This document shows positions 42,437 to 50,227 of a stretch of DNA of 64,000 nt, in pieces (within the stretch, counting starts at the first letter, position 1; every line of letters starts with the position of its first letter). The notes under the pieces are model-generated. The model had not been told where the DNA came from. It saw only the letters and a program-made list of their open reading frames with translations, and did no database searches. Origin of the DNA: UBA5399 sp964464145 (GTDB lineage Bacteria; Bacillota; Clostridia; Christensenellales; Christensenellaceae). The position numbers and the translations under genes are program-made. The DNA is taken from the NCBI GenBank assembly GCA_964464145.1, contig CAYXFB010000005.1:1-64000 (forward strand). Direction: 5' to 3'.

Positions 42437-42452
42437 CATACCCCGGGGTATG
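42437..42452. promoter_or_regulatory. 16-bp perfect palindrome upstream of the amylase-ACT gene
   Basis: CATACCCCGGGGTATG lies 50 bases before the amylase start and six bases before a minus-strand TACAAT (42431-42426); TTGAGC lies on its other side with a 20-bp spacer. A dyad in an overlong spacer is the MerR-regulator layout, and the TACCCC/GGGGTA arms also resemble CsoR-family operators. No T-run follows, so it is not a terminator. Confidence 0.5.
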
Positions 42453-42461
42453 CTCAATTGG

Positions 42462-43874
42462 CTATTCCAACGCCTCGGGCTCCGGCTCGCTGAACCCTCC
42501 GCCGCTGTCTCTCGTTACGTTCCTGAGCCACTTTCCGCTCTTCAGCCGGAGGAGGCACACAACCGCCTTCACCACCTCGTCAGAGCGCAGCAGGAAGTAC
42601 GTTATGGGCACGGAAAGCCCCAAGCCAAGGCCGCCCACAGCGCCCAGCGGCACCGCGATGGCCCACACGCCAATAACGTCCAACCACATGGAGAATATGG
42701 TGTCGCCTCCGCCCCGGAACACGCCCACAATGCAGGACATATTGACCGCCTGGAAAACTATTATTATAGCCGCCGTTATAAGCGTATTATTTATTATAAG
42801 CTTCGTTGCCTCAGAAAAAGAGTCCGTAAGGCTGTACAGGCTTATGAAGCCCGGCCGCAGCAAAAGCAGCGCCACCGCGCTCACCGCCGCGATCAGCATG
42901 TTCAGCACCACCAGCCCGGGCGCGCTCTGCCTCGCCATCTTGTAGTCCTTCGCGCCTATATACTTTCCCGTTATAACAAGCGTTGCCGAAGCCGCGCCGA
43001 ATATCATTACCGTCATTATCTGCGAAACGTTTGTCACCACGCTCACCGAGGCCAGCGCCGCCACGCCCATGCGGCCTATTATGGCCATGTGCGCGGACGA
43101 ACCCAGCGCCCACATCATCTCGTTCACCACCACGGGGATGGAAAATTTTGCGTAATCGTGCAGCAGCACCTTATCGTTGAAAATTATATTCTTCAATTTA
43201 AGCTTTACGCGCGTCTCAATTTTAGTGGCGTATATGAGCACCACCACAAACTCCGCGCAGCGCGCTATAACCGTGCCCACGCCCGCACCGGCCACGCCCA
43301 TAGCCGGTGCGCCAAACGCGCCGAATATGAATACATAGTTGAAAAACACGTTCACGCAAAACGATATAGTGTAGGTTATAACGGCTATCTTCACCCGCTC
43401 CACATTTCTCACGCAGCTGAGATAGGCGTTTGTGAAGGCGAAGGGCAGGTAGGAGAAGGCCACTATACGCAGATAATCCACGCCGTATGGCACCACCTCC
43501 AGCTCATTCGTATAAAGCGTCATTACCTGCGTGGGTATAAGCATCACCACCGCGAAAACGCCAATGCCCACCAGCACGGATATCTTTATGGTTATGCCGA
43601 AAACCTTTGAAATGGACTCGCGGTCCTGCTTGCCCCAATACTGCGAAATGAGCACACCCGCGCCCGAGGCCAGCCCGAACACGCACATGGTATAAAGGAA
43701 AAACGGCTGGTTCGCCACCGAAACGGCGGATAGCTGAACCTCACCAAGAGCGCCCACCATTATGGTGTCCATGAGCCCCACGGCGAAGGAGAGCAGATTT
43801 TGCAGCGCCACGGGCAGCGCGATGCCCAAAAACATACCCATCACCGCTTTATTTTTAAATACATTTGCTAACAT
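42462..43874 (-). CDS. MATE family efflux transporter
   Basis: A 470-residue protein with 12 hydrophobic segments in two halves. The first half starts MGMFLGIALPVALQNLLSFA and has VGLMDTIMVGALGEVQLSAV, the second half repeats it (FSIPVVVNEMMWALGSSAHM), which is the hallmark of multidrug and toxic compound extrusion proteins. It would export cationic drugs or metabolites using sodium or protons. ATG 43874 follows GGGGAG; upstream in-frame starts fall inside the attenuator hairpin. Its short leader contains a terminator (43897-43930), so expression may depend on read-through. The amylase-ACT gene lies 74 bases downstream with its own palindrome. Confidence 0.93.
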   Translation of the reverse strand: MLANVFKNKAVMGMFLGIALPVALQNLLSFAVGLMDTIMVGALGEVQLSAVSVANQPFFLYTMCVFGLASGAGVLISQYWGKQDRESISKVFGITIKISVLVGIGVFAVVMLIPTQVMTLYTNELEVVPYGVDYLRIVAFSYLPFAFTNAYLSCVRNVERVKIAVITYTISFCVNVFFNYVFIFGAFGAPAMGVAGAGVGTVIARCAEFVVVLIYATKIETRVKLKLKNIIFNDKVLLHDYAKFSIPVVVNEMMWALGSSAHMAIIGRMGVAALASVSVVTNVSQIMTVMIFGAASATLVITGKYIGAKDYKMARQSAPGLVVLNMLIAAVSAVALLLLRPGFISLYSLTDSFSEATKLIINNTLITAAIIIVFQAVNMSCIVGVFRGGGDTIFSMWLDVIGVWAIAVPLGAVGGLGLGLSVPITYFLLRSDEVVKAVVCLLRLKSGKWLRNVTRDSGGGFSEPEPEALE

Positions 43875-43896
43875 ACATATCTCCCCACATAAATTC

Positions 43897-43930
43897 AAAA
43901 AAAGTTGCGAATAACCCAATTCTCCGCAAC
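43897..43930 (-). terminator. Strong terminator in the 5' leader of the MATE gene (possible attenuator)
   Basis: Minus strand GTTGCG (43930-43925 pairing with CGCAAC written on the plus strand; arms 43904-43909 and 43925-43930), then seven T (A-run at 43897-43903). It sits 23 bases before the MATE start codon and just after the predicted transcription start of that gene. It may also end the rfb-GT2 operon. Confidence 0.8.
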
Positions 43931-43938
43931 GTCACGTA

Positions 43939-43967
43939 ATTATACTATAAGTTTTTGCCTGTGTAAA
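43939..43967 (-). promoter_or_regulatory. Sigma-A promoter of the MATE gene
   Basis: Minus strand TTTACA (43967-43962), 17-bp spacer, TATAAT (43944-43939). The predicted start near 43932 is next to the terminator hairpin. Confidence 0.7.
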
Positions 43968-44007
43968 GCTATTTATCAAAATTTTACAATGCGGCGCGCG
44001 CCAAAAT

Positions 44008-44895
44008 TCATACGTTGTACTTCCGTTTGAGATATCCGACTCCCGCCCTCGCCAGCGGCGTTCCGGCCAGCGTCCACAGCGCCTTTTTCTTGGCTCCCGC
44101 GGCAGCCACGGCGGCGGCAAACTCGGCCTTGTAGTCATCGGCCAGCATAATCGGGTTTTGCACCTCGCGGCGCTTCACCCTGCCGTATATATCCAGCCAC
44201 ACCATGCGGTTTTCACGCAGCCCCTCGGCGGCCAGCTTGGTGAAGCTGTTTTCGCCGTGCAGGCGGTAGAGATAGGCCGTATCCGCAGCGAACACCGGCT
44301 CCGTTACAAGGCAGGCTCGCAAAAAAAAGTCGTAATCGTGCACGTATTTGTAGTTTCTAAAGCCGCCCAGCTGCTCAAACAGCGCCCTTTCGAAAAGCAT
44401 ATTTCCGGTGGATATGGCCACGTTTTCGCCCAAGGCGGAAAGCGCCATGAAGCGCTTGCCCTCTATGTGCCGCTGCACCGCCTCAAACTGCCGCGCCTGC
44501 TCCGTTTCGGCGGTATTTCCCTGCACGTCTATGCAGCGCACGGCGGAAAAGGCCAACCGCGCGGCGCCCATCGCTTCGGTCATGACGGAAAAACGCTCCG
44601 GCTCAACGAGGTCGTCCGCGTTCAATATGGTCACCAGCTCACCCCGCGAGGCCGCTATGCCCTCGTTTATTGTGTAGTGCGCGCCCTTGTTTTCGGTGCG
44701 CAGTATTGTCACTATATTGCTGAAACGGGCGGCGTGCTCCTCCGCCAACGCGCGAATGACCTCCGCACTGCCGTCCGAAGACGCATCATCCACTATCACC
44801 AGCTCTATATCCTGGTAGGTTTGAAAAGCCACAGACGCTACGGCCTGCGGCAGGAAACGGGCATAGTTGTACGAGGGTATCACTACCGATATCAT
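44008..44895 (-). CDS. Glycosyltransferase family 2
   Basis: A 295-residue GT-A enzyme. The N-terminus ISVVIPSYNYARFLPQAVAS, LVIVDDASSDGS, and the metal motif NADDLVEPERF are all present. The C-terminal half holds FRNYKYVHDYDFFLRA, where the ED-like motif of GT2 binds the acceptor. No membrane segment is seen, so it is a soluble or peripheral enzyme that adds a sugar to a growing chain. It overlaps rfbD by ATGA and is the last gene of the dTDP-rhamnose operon, so it may be a rhamnosyltransferase; this is inferred from context only. Confidence 0.9.
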   Translation of the reverse strand: MISVVIPSYNYARFLPQAVASVAFQTYQDIELVIVDDASSDGSAEVIRALAEEHAARFSNIVTILRTENKGAHYTINEGIAASRGELVTILNADDLVEPERFSVMTEAMGAARLAFSAVRCIDVQGNTAETEQARQFEAVQRHIEGKRFMALSALGENVAISTGNMLFERALFEQLGGFRNYKYVHDYDFFLRACLVTEPVFAADTAYLYRLHGENSFTKLAAEGLRENRMVWLDIYGRVKRREVQNPIMLADDYKAEFAAAVAAAGAKKKALWTLAGTPLARAGVGYLKRKYNV

Positions 44896-45752
44896 TTCAG
44901 CTCTCCGGCGGCGCGCAGCTCTTCCATATACCTCTCAAGCGCGTCGGCATAGTCCGGCAACCGCCTAAAGCCCGCCTCGTCCAGCGATCTCAGCGAAAGC
45001 CGCGAATTTTTGGGTCGCGCGGCGGGAGAGGGATACTCCGCGGTTGGTATGGGATTCACCTTTATATCCTTATCCGCAAGCGCAAATATAAGCTTCGCAA
45101 ATTCGTACCAAGAGCAGCAGCCGCTGTTGGGCGCGTGATACACGCCGTATTTGCCTGAGGCCAGCACATCACAGGCCAGCGCCGCCACGTCGTATGTGTA
45201 GGTGGGCGCGCCGAACTGGTCGTCCACCACGTTTATTTCCTTGTGCGTATCGGAAAGGCGCAGCATAGTTTTCACGAAGTTAGCGCCGTTTATGCCGAAC
45301 ACCCAGCTTATGCGCAGTATGTAGCTCTTTTCCCAAAGCGAGACCGCCATTTCGCCCTCATATTTGGTCTTGCCGTAATGGTTTATGGGCTTCTTTTCGT
45401 CGTCCACTTCCCAGGGCGTATCCTTTGAAAGCCCGTCAAAAACGTAGTCGGTAGAAAAATACATGAGCTCCGCGCCCACATCCATAGCGGCGCGCATCAT
45501 GGAATCCGTACCGCGCACGTTCACTTTGGTGCACAGCTCCCGCTCGCTCTCCGCCTTGTCTACAGCCGTGTACGCGGCGCAGTGAGCTATGTGCGTAGGG
45601 CGATATTTTTGCACGAACATACCCGTTGCCGCCATGTCCGTAATGTCGAAATCTACTATGTCCACGCCCTTGTTTTCTATGCCGCGCTGAGCAAGCTGCC
45701 TGCAAATATCGTAGCCCAACTGCCCGTTCGCGCCCGTTACAAGCACCTTCAT
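44892..45752 (-). CDS. rfbD: dTDP-4-dehydrorhamnose reductase
   Basis: A 286-residue SDR-family enzyme that reduces dTDP-4-dehydro-L-rhamnose with NADPH to dTDP-L-rhamnose, the last step of the pathway. The loop VLVTGANGQLGYDICRQL binds the cofactor, the YxxxK pair is in NHYGKTKYEGE, and STDYVFDG is typical of RmlD. ATG 45752 is chosen over the longer frame because it starts the Rossmann fold and overlaps the rfbB stop as ATGA. Downstream it overlaps the GT2 gene in the same way. The operon order is rfbA-rfbC-rfbB-rfbD-GT2. Confidence 0.95.
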   Translation of the reverse strand: MKVLVTGANGQLGYDICRQLAQRGIENKGVDIVDFDITDMAATGMFVQKYRPTHIAHCAAYTAVDKAESERELCTKVNVRGTDSMMRAAMDVGAELMYFSTDYVFDGLSKDTPWEVDDEKKPINHYGKTKYEGEMAVSLWEKSYILRISWVFGINGANFVKTMLRLSDTHKEINVVDDQFGAPTYTYDVAALACDVLASGKYGVYHAPNSGCCSWYEFAKLIFALADKDIKVNPIPTAEYPSPAARPKNSRLSLRSLDEAGFRRLPDYADALERYMEELRAAGELK

Positions 45753-46768
45753 CTGTCCGAATACATCCTCTCGTAGTAGTTGCGGTATTCGCCGTTTATT
45801 ATGTTCTTCCACCAATCCTCATTTTCAAGATACCATTTTACGGTGCGCTTTATGCCATCCTCGAAGGTGGTCTCCGGCTGCCAGCCGAGTTCGCGCATCA
45901 TCTTGGCGGGGTCTATAGCGTATCTGAGATCGTGACCCGCCCTGTCCTTCACGAATGAGATCAAGCTTTCGGGCTTGCCCAGCTCTTTGAGTATGGTTTT
46001 GACCACCTGCAAATTTGTGCGCTCGTTGTGGCCGCCAATGTTGTAGACCTCGCCCTCCTTACCGTCGTGTATAATGCGGGCGATGGCCGCGCAGTGATCT
46101 TCAACATACAGCCAGTCTCGCACGTTTTCGCCCTTGCCGTACACGGGCAGGCTCTCGTCCGCCAGCGCGCGCGATATCATTAGCGGTATCAGCTTTTCGG
46201 GAAAGTGATAGGGCCCGTAATTATTGGAGCAGCGCGAAAGAGTGGCCGGAAGCCCGAATGTGCGGTGATAGGCCATCACCAATAGATCGGCCGAAGCCTT
46301 GGAGGCGGAGTAGGGCGAGGAGGCGTGAATGGGCGTTTCCTCGGTGAAAAACAGATCGGGCCGGTCGAGCGGCAGATCGCCGTACACCTCGTCCGTGGAA
46401 ACCTGATGGAAGCGCTTTATGCCGAACTCGCGGCAGGCGTCCATCAATACCTGCGTACCAATTATGTTGGAGCGCAAAAACAGGCCGGGATCCTCGATGG
46501 AGCGATCCACGTGAGATTCCGCCGCAAAATTCACAACAACGTCTATATCCTCGTTCTCAAACAGGCCGAAAACGATTCCCCTGTCCGCGATATCACCCTT
46601 CACGAAGGAGAAACGCGGATCGTCCATAACGCTTTTGAGCGTTTCCATATTGCCCGCGTAGGTAAGCGCGTCCAGCACCAAAATTTCGTGCTCCGGATGC
46701 TTTTCCAGCATGTAAAAAACAAAATTGCTTCCTATAAATCCGGCGCCGCCGGTAACAAGTATCTTCAT
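45749..46768 (-). CDS. rfbB: dTDP-glucose 4,6-dehydratase
   Basis: A 339-residue extended SDR that converts dTDP-glucose to dTDP-4-keto-6-deoxyglucose. The NAD loop is LVTGGAGFIGSNFVFYML, the active-site segment is FHQVSTDEVYGDLP with Thr-Asp-Glu, and YSASKASADLLV holds YxxxK. SNNYGPYHFPEKLIP is diagnostic for RmlB. GGAGGG precedes ATG 46768 closely. It sits between rfbC (39 bases upstream) and rfbD (4-base overlap). Confidence 0.97.
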   Translation of the reverse strand: MKILVTGGAGFIGSNFVFYMLEKHPEHEILVLDALTYAGNMETLKSVMDDPRFSFVKGDIADRGIVFGLFENEDIDVVVNFAAESHVDRSIEDPGLFLRSNIIGTQVLMDACREFGIKRFHQVSTDEVYGDLPLDRPDLFFTEETPIHASSPYSASKASADLLVMAYHRTFGLPATLSRCSNNYGPYHFPEKLIPLMISRALADESLPVYGKGENVRDWLYVEDHCAAIARIIHDGKEGEVYNIGGHNERTNLQVVKTILKELGKPESLISFVKDRAGHDLRYAIDPAKMMRELGWQPETTFEDGIKRTVKWYLENEDWWKNIINGEYRNYYERMYSDR

Positions 46769-46807
46769 CTTCCCTCCGCTCCGCCGCGCTTACGCGGCAT
46801 AGCTCCT

Positions 46808-47353
46808 TTAAAAATTTATGTCCGAATCCTTTAGATAGGGCGCGCTCAGATCCTTCTGTGAGAGCGTGAAATCACTTCCGCCCCAGTCCACGCCTATTTC
46901 CGGGTCGTCGTAGCGTATGCTCCTATCAAGCTCCGCGCAATACACCTTGTCCACCTTGTATTGTATCTCCACATCGCCTGTGAGCGTCACAAAGCCGTGC
47001 GCAAAGCCGGCAGGTATGAAAAACATGGCCTTGTTTTCCGCCGAAAGCTCCACCGCCTCCCACCTTTTGTAGGTGGGTGAGCCTGTCCTAAGATCAACCG
47101 CCACGTCCAGTATTGCGCCGCGTGTGCAGCGTATCAGCTTGTTTTGCGCCGCCGGGTGGTTTTGAAAGTGCAGGCCGCGCAGCACGCCTTTTTTTTCCGA
47201 ATAGCTGTGGTTGTCCTGCACAAACTCGCAGGTTATACCCAGCTCCGCCATCTTGGGCGCGCTGTAGGTCTCCATAAACCAGCCCCGGTTGTCTCCAAAA
47301 CAATCCGGGGTTATTATAACAAGTCCGTCTATATCAGTTTTTTTCGCTTGCAT
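46808..47353 (-). CDS. rfbC: dTDP-4-dehydrorhamnose 3,5-epimerase
   Basis: A 181-residue cupin-fold enzyme that epimerises C3 and C5 of the keto sugar. Conserved parts are GWFMETYSAPKMAELGI, FVQDNHSYSEKKGVLRGLHF with the catalytic His, and GFAHGFVTLTGDVEIQYKV. Length is standard. The ribosome site before ATG 47353 is weak (GAGG only two bases away), consistent with coupling to rfbA, which ends 12 bases upstream. Confidence 0.96.
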   Translation of the reverse strand: MQAKKTDIDGLVIITPDCFGDNRGWFMETYSAPKMAELGITCEFVQDNHSYSEKKGVLRGLHFQNHPAAQNKLIRCTRGAILDVAVDLRTGSPTYKRWEAVELSAENKAMFFIPAGFAHGFVTLTGDVEIQYKVDKVYCAELDRSIRYDDPEIGVDWGGSDFTLSQKDLSAPYLKDSDINF

Positions 47354-47365
47354 ATCCTCTATATC

Positions 47366-48250
47366 CTAATCCAGCAATTTTCCATCCGCCACGGCGTGCA
47401 AATGCGCTCCGTAGGGAGATTTTCCGTATTTGTTCGCGCTTTCCTTGAGCGTGGTCTGGTCTATCCAGCCCTGCCGATAGGCAACCTCCTCGGGCGCGGA
47501 CATCACTATGCCCTGCCGCTTTTGCAGCATCTTCACAAACTCCGCCGCGTCTATGAGCGAATCGAACGTGCCAGTATCCAGCCAGGCAAAGCCGCGTCCC
47601 ATTATCTGCACGTGCAGCTCGTCCGCCTCCAGATATATGCGGTTGAGATCGGTTATCTCCAGCTCCCCGCGCGCGCTGGGCTTTAGCGACTTGGCGAACT
47701 CCACCACGCGGTTATCATAAAAATACAGTCCGGTTATGGCGTAGTTGGATTTGGGCTGCTGGGGCTTTTCCTCCACGGAAAGCACCTTGCCCGCTCCGTC
47801 AAACTCCACTATGCCAAAGCGCTCGGGATCGTCCACATAATAGCCGAAAACGGTCGCCCGTCCGGCCTTTTGGTTTTCCACCGCGCAATCCGTCATGTCC
47901 CGCAGACCGTTGCCATAGAAAATATTGTCGCCCAATATCATGGCGCAGCAGTCTTCGCCTATAAATTCCTCGCCTATTATGAATGCCTGCGCCAAGCCGT
48001 CCGGCGAGGGCTGCTCTTTATAGCAAAGCGATATGCCAAACTGCGACCCGTCGCCCAAAAGCTCGCGAAAGCGAGGCAGATCGACGGGCGTTGAAATTAT
48101 TAGTATGTCCTTTATTCCCGCGTCCATAAGCGTGGAGAGCGGGTAGTATATCATGGGCTTGTCGTAAACGGGCAAAAGCTGCTTGGACGACATTATTGTA
48201 AGCGGATACAGCCTGGTTCCGCTGCCTCCCGCCAGTATTATTCCCTTCAT
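47366..48250 (-). CDS. rfbA: Glucose-1-phosphate thymidylyltransferase
   Basis: A 294-residue nucleotidyltransferase that makes dTDP-glucose from dTTP and glucose 1-phosphate, the entry step of rhamnose synthesis. The signature MKGIILAGGSGTRLYPLT is at the very N-terminus; MILGDNIFYGNGL and VEEKPQQPKSNYAITGLYFY are further RmlA blocks. It is the first gene of the rfb set. The 180 bases upstream are taken up by a MITE-like repeat (48274-48430), so the operon promoter either lies in that repeat or upstream of the preceding GT2 gene. Confidence 0.97.
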   Translation of the reverse strand: MKGIILAGGSGTRLYPLTIMSSKQLLPVYDKPMIYYPLSTLMDAGIKDILIISTPVDLPRFRELLGDGSQFGISLCYKEQPSPDGLAQAFIIGEEFIGEDCCAMILGDNIFYGNGLRDMTDCAVENQKAGRATVFGYYVDDPERFGIVEFDGAGKVLSVEEKPQQPKSNYAITGLYFYDNRVVEFAKSLKPSARGELEITDLNRIYLEADELHVQIMGRGFAWLDTGTFDSLIDAAEFVKMLQKRQGIVMSAPEEVAYRQGWIDQTTLKESANKYGKSPYGAHLHAVADGKLLD

Positions 48251-48273
48251 GCTTCCATCCCCCGAAATATATT

Positions 48274-48430
48274 ATACCAATTACATTTAAAAAGTGCTTG
48301 CACTTTTTATAGCGCGAAGCGCGTTTGGAATGGCATGAGACGTGTTCTGCGCTGCTCTTGCGCAGAACGTGCCACGCCGCAGGCGCGGCGCTTCCAAATT
48401 AAAACAGATGTTTTAATTTGGAATTAGTAT
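48274..48430. repeat. MITE-like intergenic element, copy 1 (157 bp)
   Basis: Ends ATACCAATTA and, inverted, ATACTAATTC. Inside, in order: AAAAAGTGC-tt-GCACTTTTT, the block TATAGCGCGAAGCGCG, then GTTTGGAATGGCATGAGACG, a hairpin TTCTGCGC/GCGCAGAA, and a 15-bp palindrome TTCCAAATTAAAACA/TGTTTTAATTTGGAA. Copy 2 at 63220 shares the ends, the core block and the fold but not the sequence of the stems. The right terminus coincides with the stop codon of the GT2 gene at 48430. Confidence 0.8.
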
Positions 48431-49233
48431 TAGTAGCCCGTACGCTCGGGCAGTGCGTTTTGCTCCATTCTCTCGTCCTTGTGCCACTTCATGAAATATT
48501 TGAACATGGACGCTATATGTATAGACAAAAACCGCAGCTTCTTGGCGCTCATCCTGCGGTAGTCATGGTAGACGGTTATATCGGGCACGCGCACCACTCG
48601 CGCTCGTTTTCTTATTGTGCGCGAAAGATCGGCATCCTCAAAATACATAAAATAACGTTCGTCAAAGCCGCCCACCTCGCGCAGTATGCTGGTTCGCGCA
48701 AACATAAAGCAGCCGGAGGCGAACTCAATGTCCCGCACAACGGAAAGATCCTCGTTCAGCATGGCGTATTCGCGCCGCGTTTTTTCCATGCTCTTGGCGG
48801 GCATACGGTTGGCTATGAGATATTTCAGCTTGGGATCGCGCTTGGGCAGGTTTTGCGGTTGGCCGTTCAGGTAGCACACCCTCGGCGCGCACATGCCCAC
48901 GTCCATATTTTCCTGCATATATTCATACATCGCACGAAGCGCGTTGTCCTTCAGCACAATGTCTGGATTGACTATGGCGTGATACACGGAGTTCACCGTT
49001 TTTATAACCAGATTGTTGGCCGCGCCATAGCCCAGATTCCTGTCGCAAAATATAACGCTGATGGATGAAAATTCGTTGGCTATGCGCTCCGCGCTGCCAT
49101 CCTTGCTGGCGTTGTCCACAACGTATATCTTCACCTTGAGGTTGCGCGTCTGCTCCAAAATGGAACGCACGGCCTCCCGCGTCCTGTTATAGTCATTATA
49201 GTTAACGATACTTACTGTAACGTCATAATCCAA
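48430..49233 (-). CDS. Glycosyltransferase family 2 (rhamnosyltransferase-like)
   Basis: A 267-residue GT-A enzyme. It starts VTVSIVNYNDYNRTREAVRS, then YVVDNASKDGSAE, the DxD-like VNPDIVLKDNA, and GGFDERYFMYFEDADLSRTI, an acceptor-side block common in WbbL-type rhamnosyltransferases. It lies upstream of rfbA in the same direction, separated by the MITE-like repeat, which fits transfer of the rhamnose made by rfbACBD. The start is TTG 49233 with GGAGG ten bases upstream; the nearby ATGs are out of frame. The element at 48274 overlaps its stop codon. Confidence 0.9.
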   Translation of the reverse strand: MDYDVTVSIVNYNDYNRTREAVRSILEQTRNLKVKIYVVDNASKDGSAERIANEFSSISVIFCDRNLGYGAANNLVIKTVNSVYHAIVNPDIVLKDNALRAMYEYMQENMDVGMCAPRVCYLNGQPQNLPKRDPKLKYLIANRMPAKSMEKTRREYAMLNEDLSVVRDIEFASGCFMFARTSILREVGGFDERYFMYFEDADLSRTIRKRARVVRVPDITVYHDYRRMSAKKLRFLSIHIASMFKYFMKWHKDERMEQNALPERTGY

Positions 49234-49327
49234 AGTTTCATTTCCTCCGGGGAAAAGCGTTATTATTCAATTATTATACCAGTCTCCCGCTTCTTTTTCC
49301 ACTTTATTTTTGGCGGACGGGCCGCGT

Positions 49328-49356
49328 TTGCTTTTGCCGCGCGGCAGATATATAAT
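49328..49356 (+). promoter_or_regulatory. Sigma-A promoter of the sortase gene
   Basis: TTGCTT (49328-49333), 17-bp spacer, TATAAT (49351-49356), 35 bases before the start codon. Confidence 0.7.
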
Positions 49357-49390
49357 ATATGCATAAAACAAAGCAAGGAGCCGGCTTTAT

Positions 49391-50206
49391 TTGAAGAATA
49401 CCTTCGCAGGCGAGCAAAGCACCCAAAAGCGCGGAAAGCGGCCATATATATTCATAATAATAGCGGCCGCGGCCGTGCTGGTCTTCGCGCTTTGCAATAT
49501 AATAAGCATAACGACAGAATATTCCCGTGGCCGTGAAATATATACGCGGCTCGAAGCCTACACATCGCTTTCCGGCATGGCCGAACCCACCGAGGCGCCC
49601 CGGCCAAACGAAGGCGCTCCGCCGGACGATATATCGGTTTCGGGCGCGGCAGAGCTCAGTGCTGTGGATTTTTCCGCGCTGCAAGCCATAAACCCCGAAA
49701 TAATAACGTGGATAGACATCCCCGGAGCGGGCATAAGCTACCCGGTGGTGCACGGGCGGGACAACGAATATTACCTGTCGCACAGCGCGGAGCGCAGCGC
49801 GAACAAATCGGGCGCCATATTCACAGACATGGCCAACAAGGCCGATTTTTCCGATCAAAACACGGTGATATACGGGCACAACATGAAGGACGGCTCCATG
49901 TTTGCCGGGCTTCACCAATACGAAAACGCGGATTTTTTCGCCGCCCATCCGCTCATAAACATATACCTTCCTGACGGCGGTAAAAACACATACGAAATAA
50001 TCTCCGCTTACGTCACAAAGGCCGAAAGCGACACATACAGCATAAATTTTACGGACGAGGACGCTTTTGAGGCATACAAGCGGGCGGCGCGAGAGCGTTC
50101 GGCCGTGGAAACGAAAACGGCGGCGAACGGCAATATAATAACGCTGTCCACCTGCATACAAAACGAACAGGACACCAGATACGTTGTGGTGGCGGCAAAA
50201 AAATGA
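49391..50206 (+). CDS. srtB: Class B sortase
   Basis: A 271-residue transpeptidase that links secreted proteins to the cell wall. One N-terminal transmembrane segment (FIIIAAAAVLVFALCNIISI) anchors it outside the membrane. Catalytic residues are His163 (VIYGHNMKDG), Cys255 in the TLSTC motif and Arg263 (DTRYVVVA). The class B extra helices before the last strands are present (HQYENADFFAAHPLINIYLP). The start is TTG 49391 with AGGAG ten bases upstream. No LPxTG or NPxTN substrate is seen among the secreted proteins in the window. Glycerol dehydrogenase follows 21 bases later. Confidence 0.94.
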   Translation: MKNTFAGEQSTQKRGKRPYIFIIIAAAAVLVFALCNIISITTEYSRGREIYTRLEAYTSLSGMAEPTEAPRPNEGAPPDDISVSGAAELSAVDFSALQAINPEIITWIDIPGAGISYPVVHGRDNEYYLSHSAERSANKSGAIFTDMANKADFSDQNTVIYGHNMKDGSMFAGLHQYENADFFAAHPLINIYLPDGGKNTYEIISAYVTKAESDTYSINFTDEDAFEAYKRAARERSAVETKTAANGNIITLSTCIQNEQDTRYVVVAAKK

Positions 50207-50227
50207 AATCCACTTGGAGGTAGGAAA

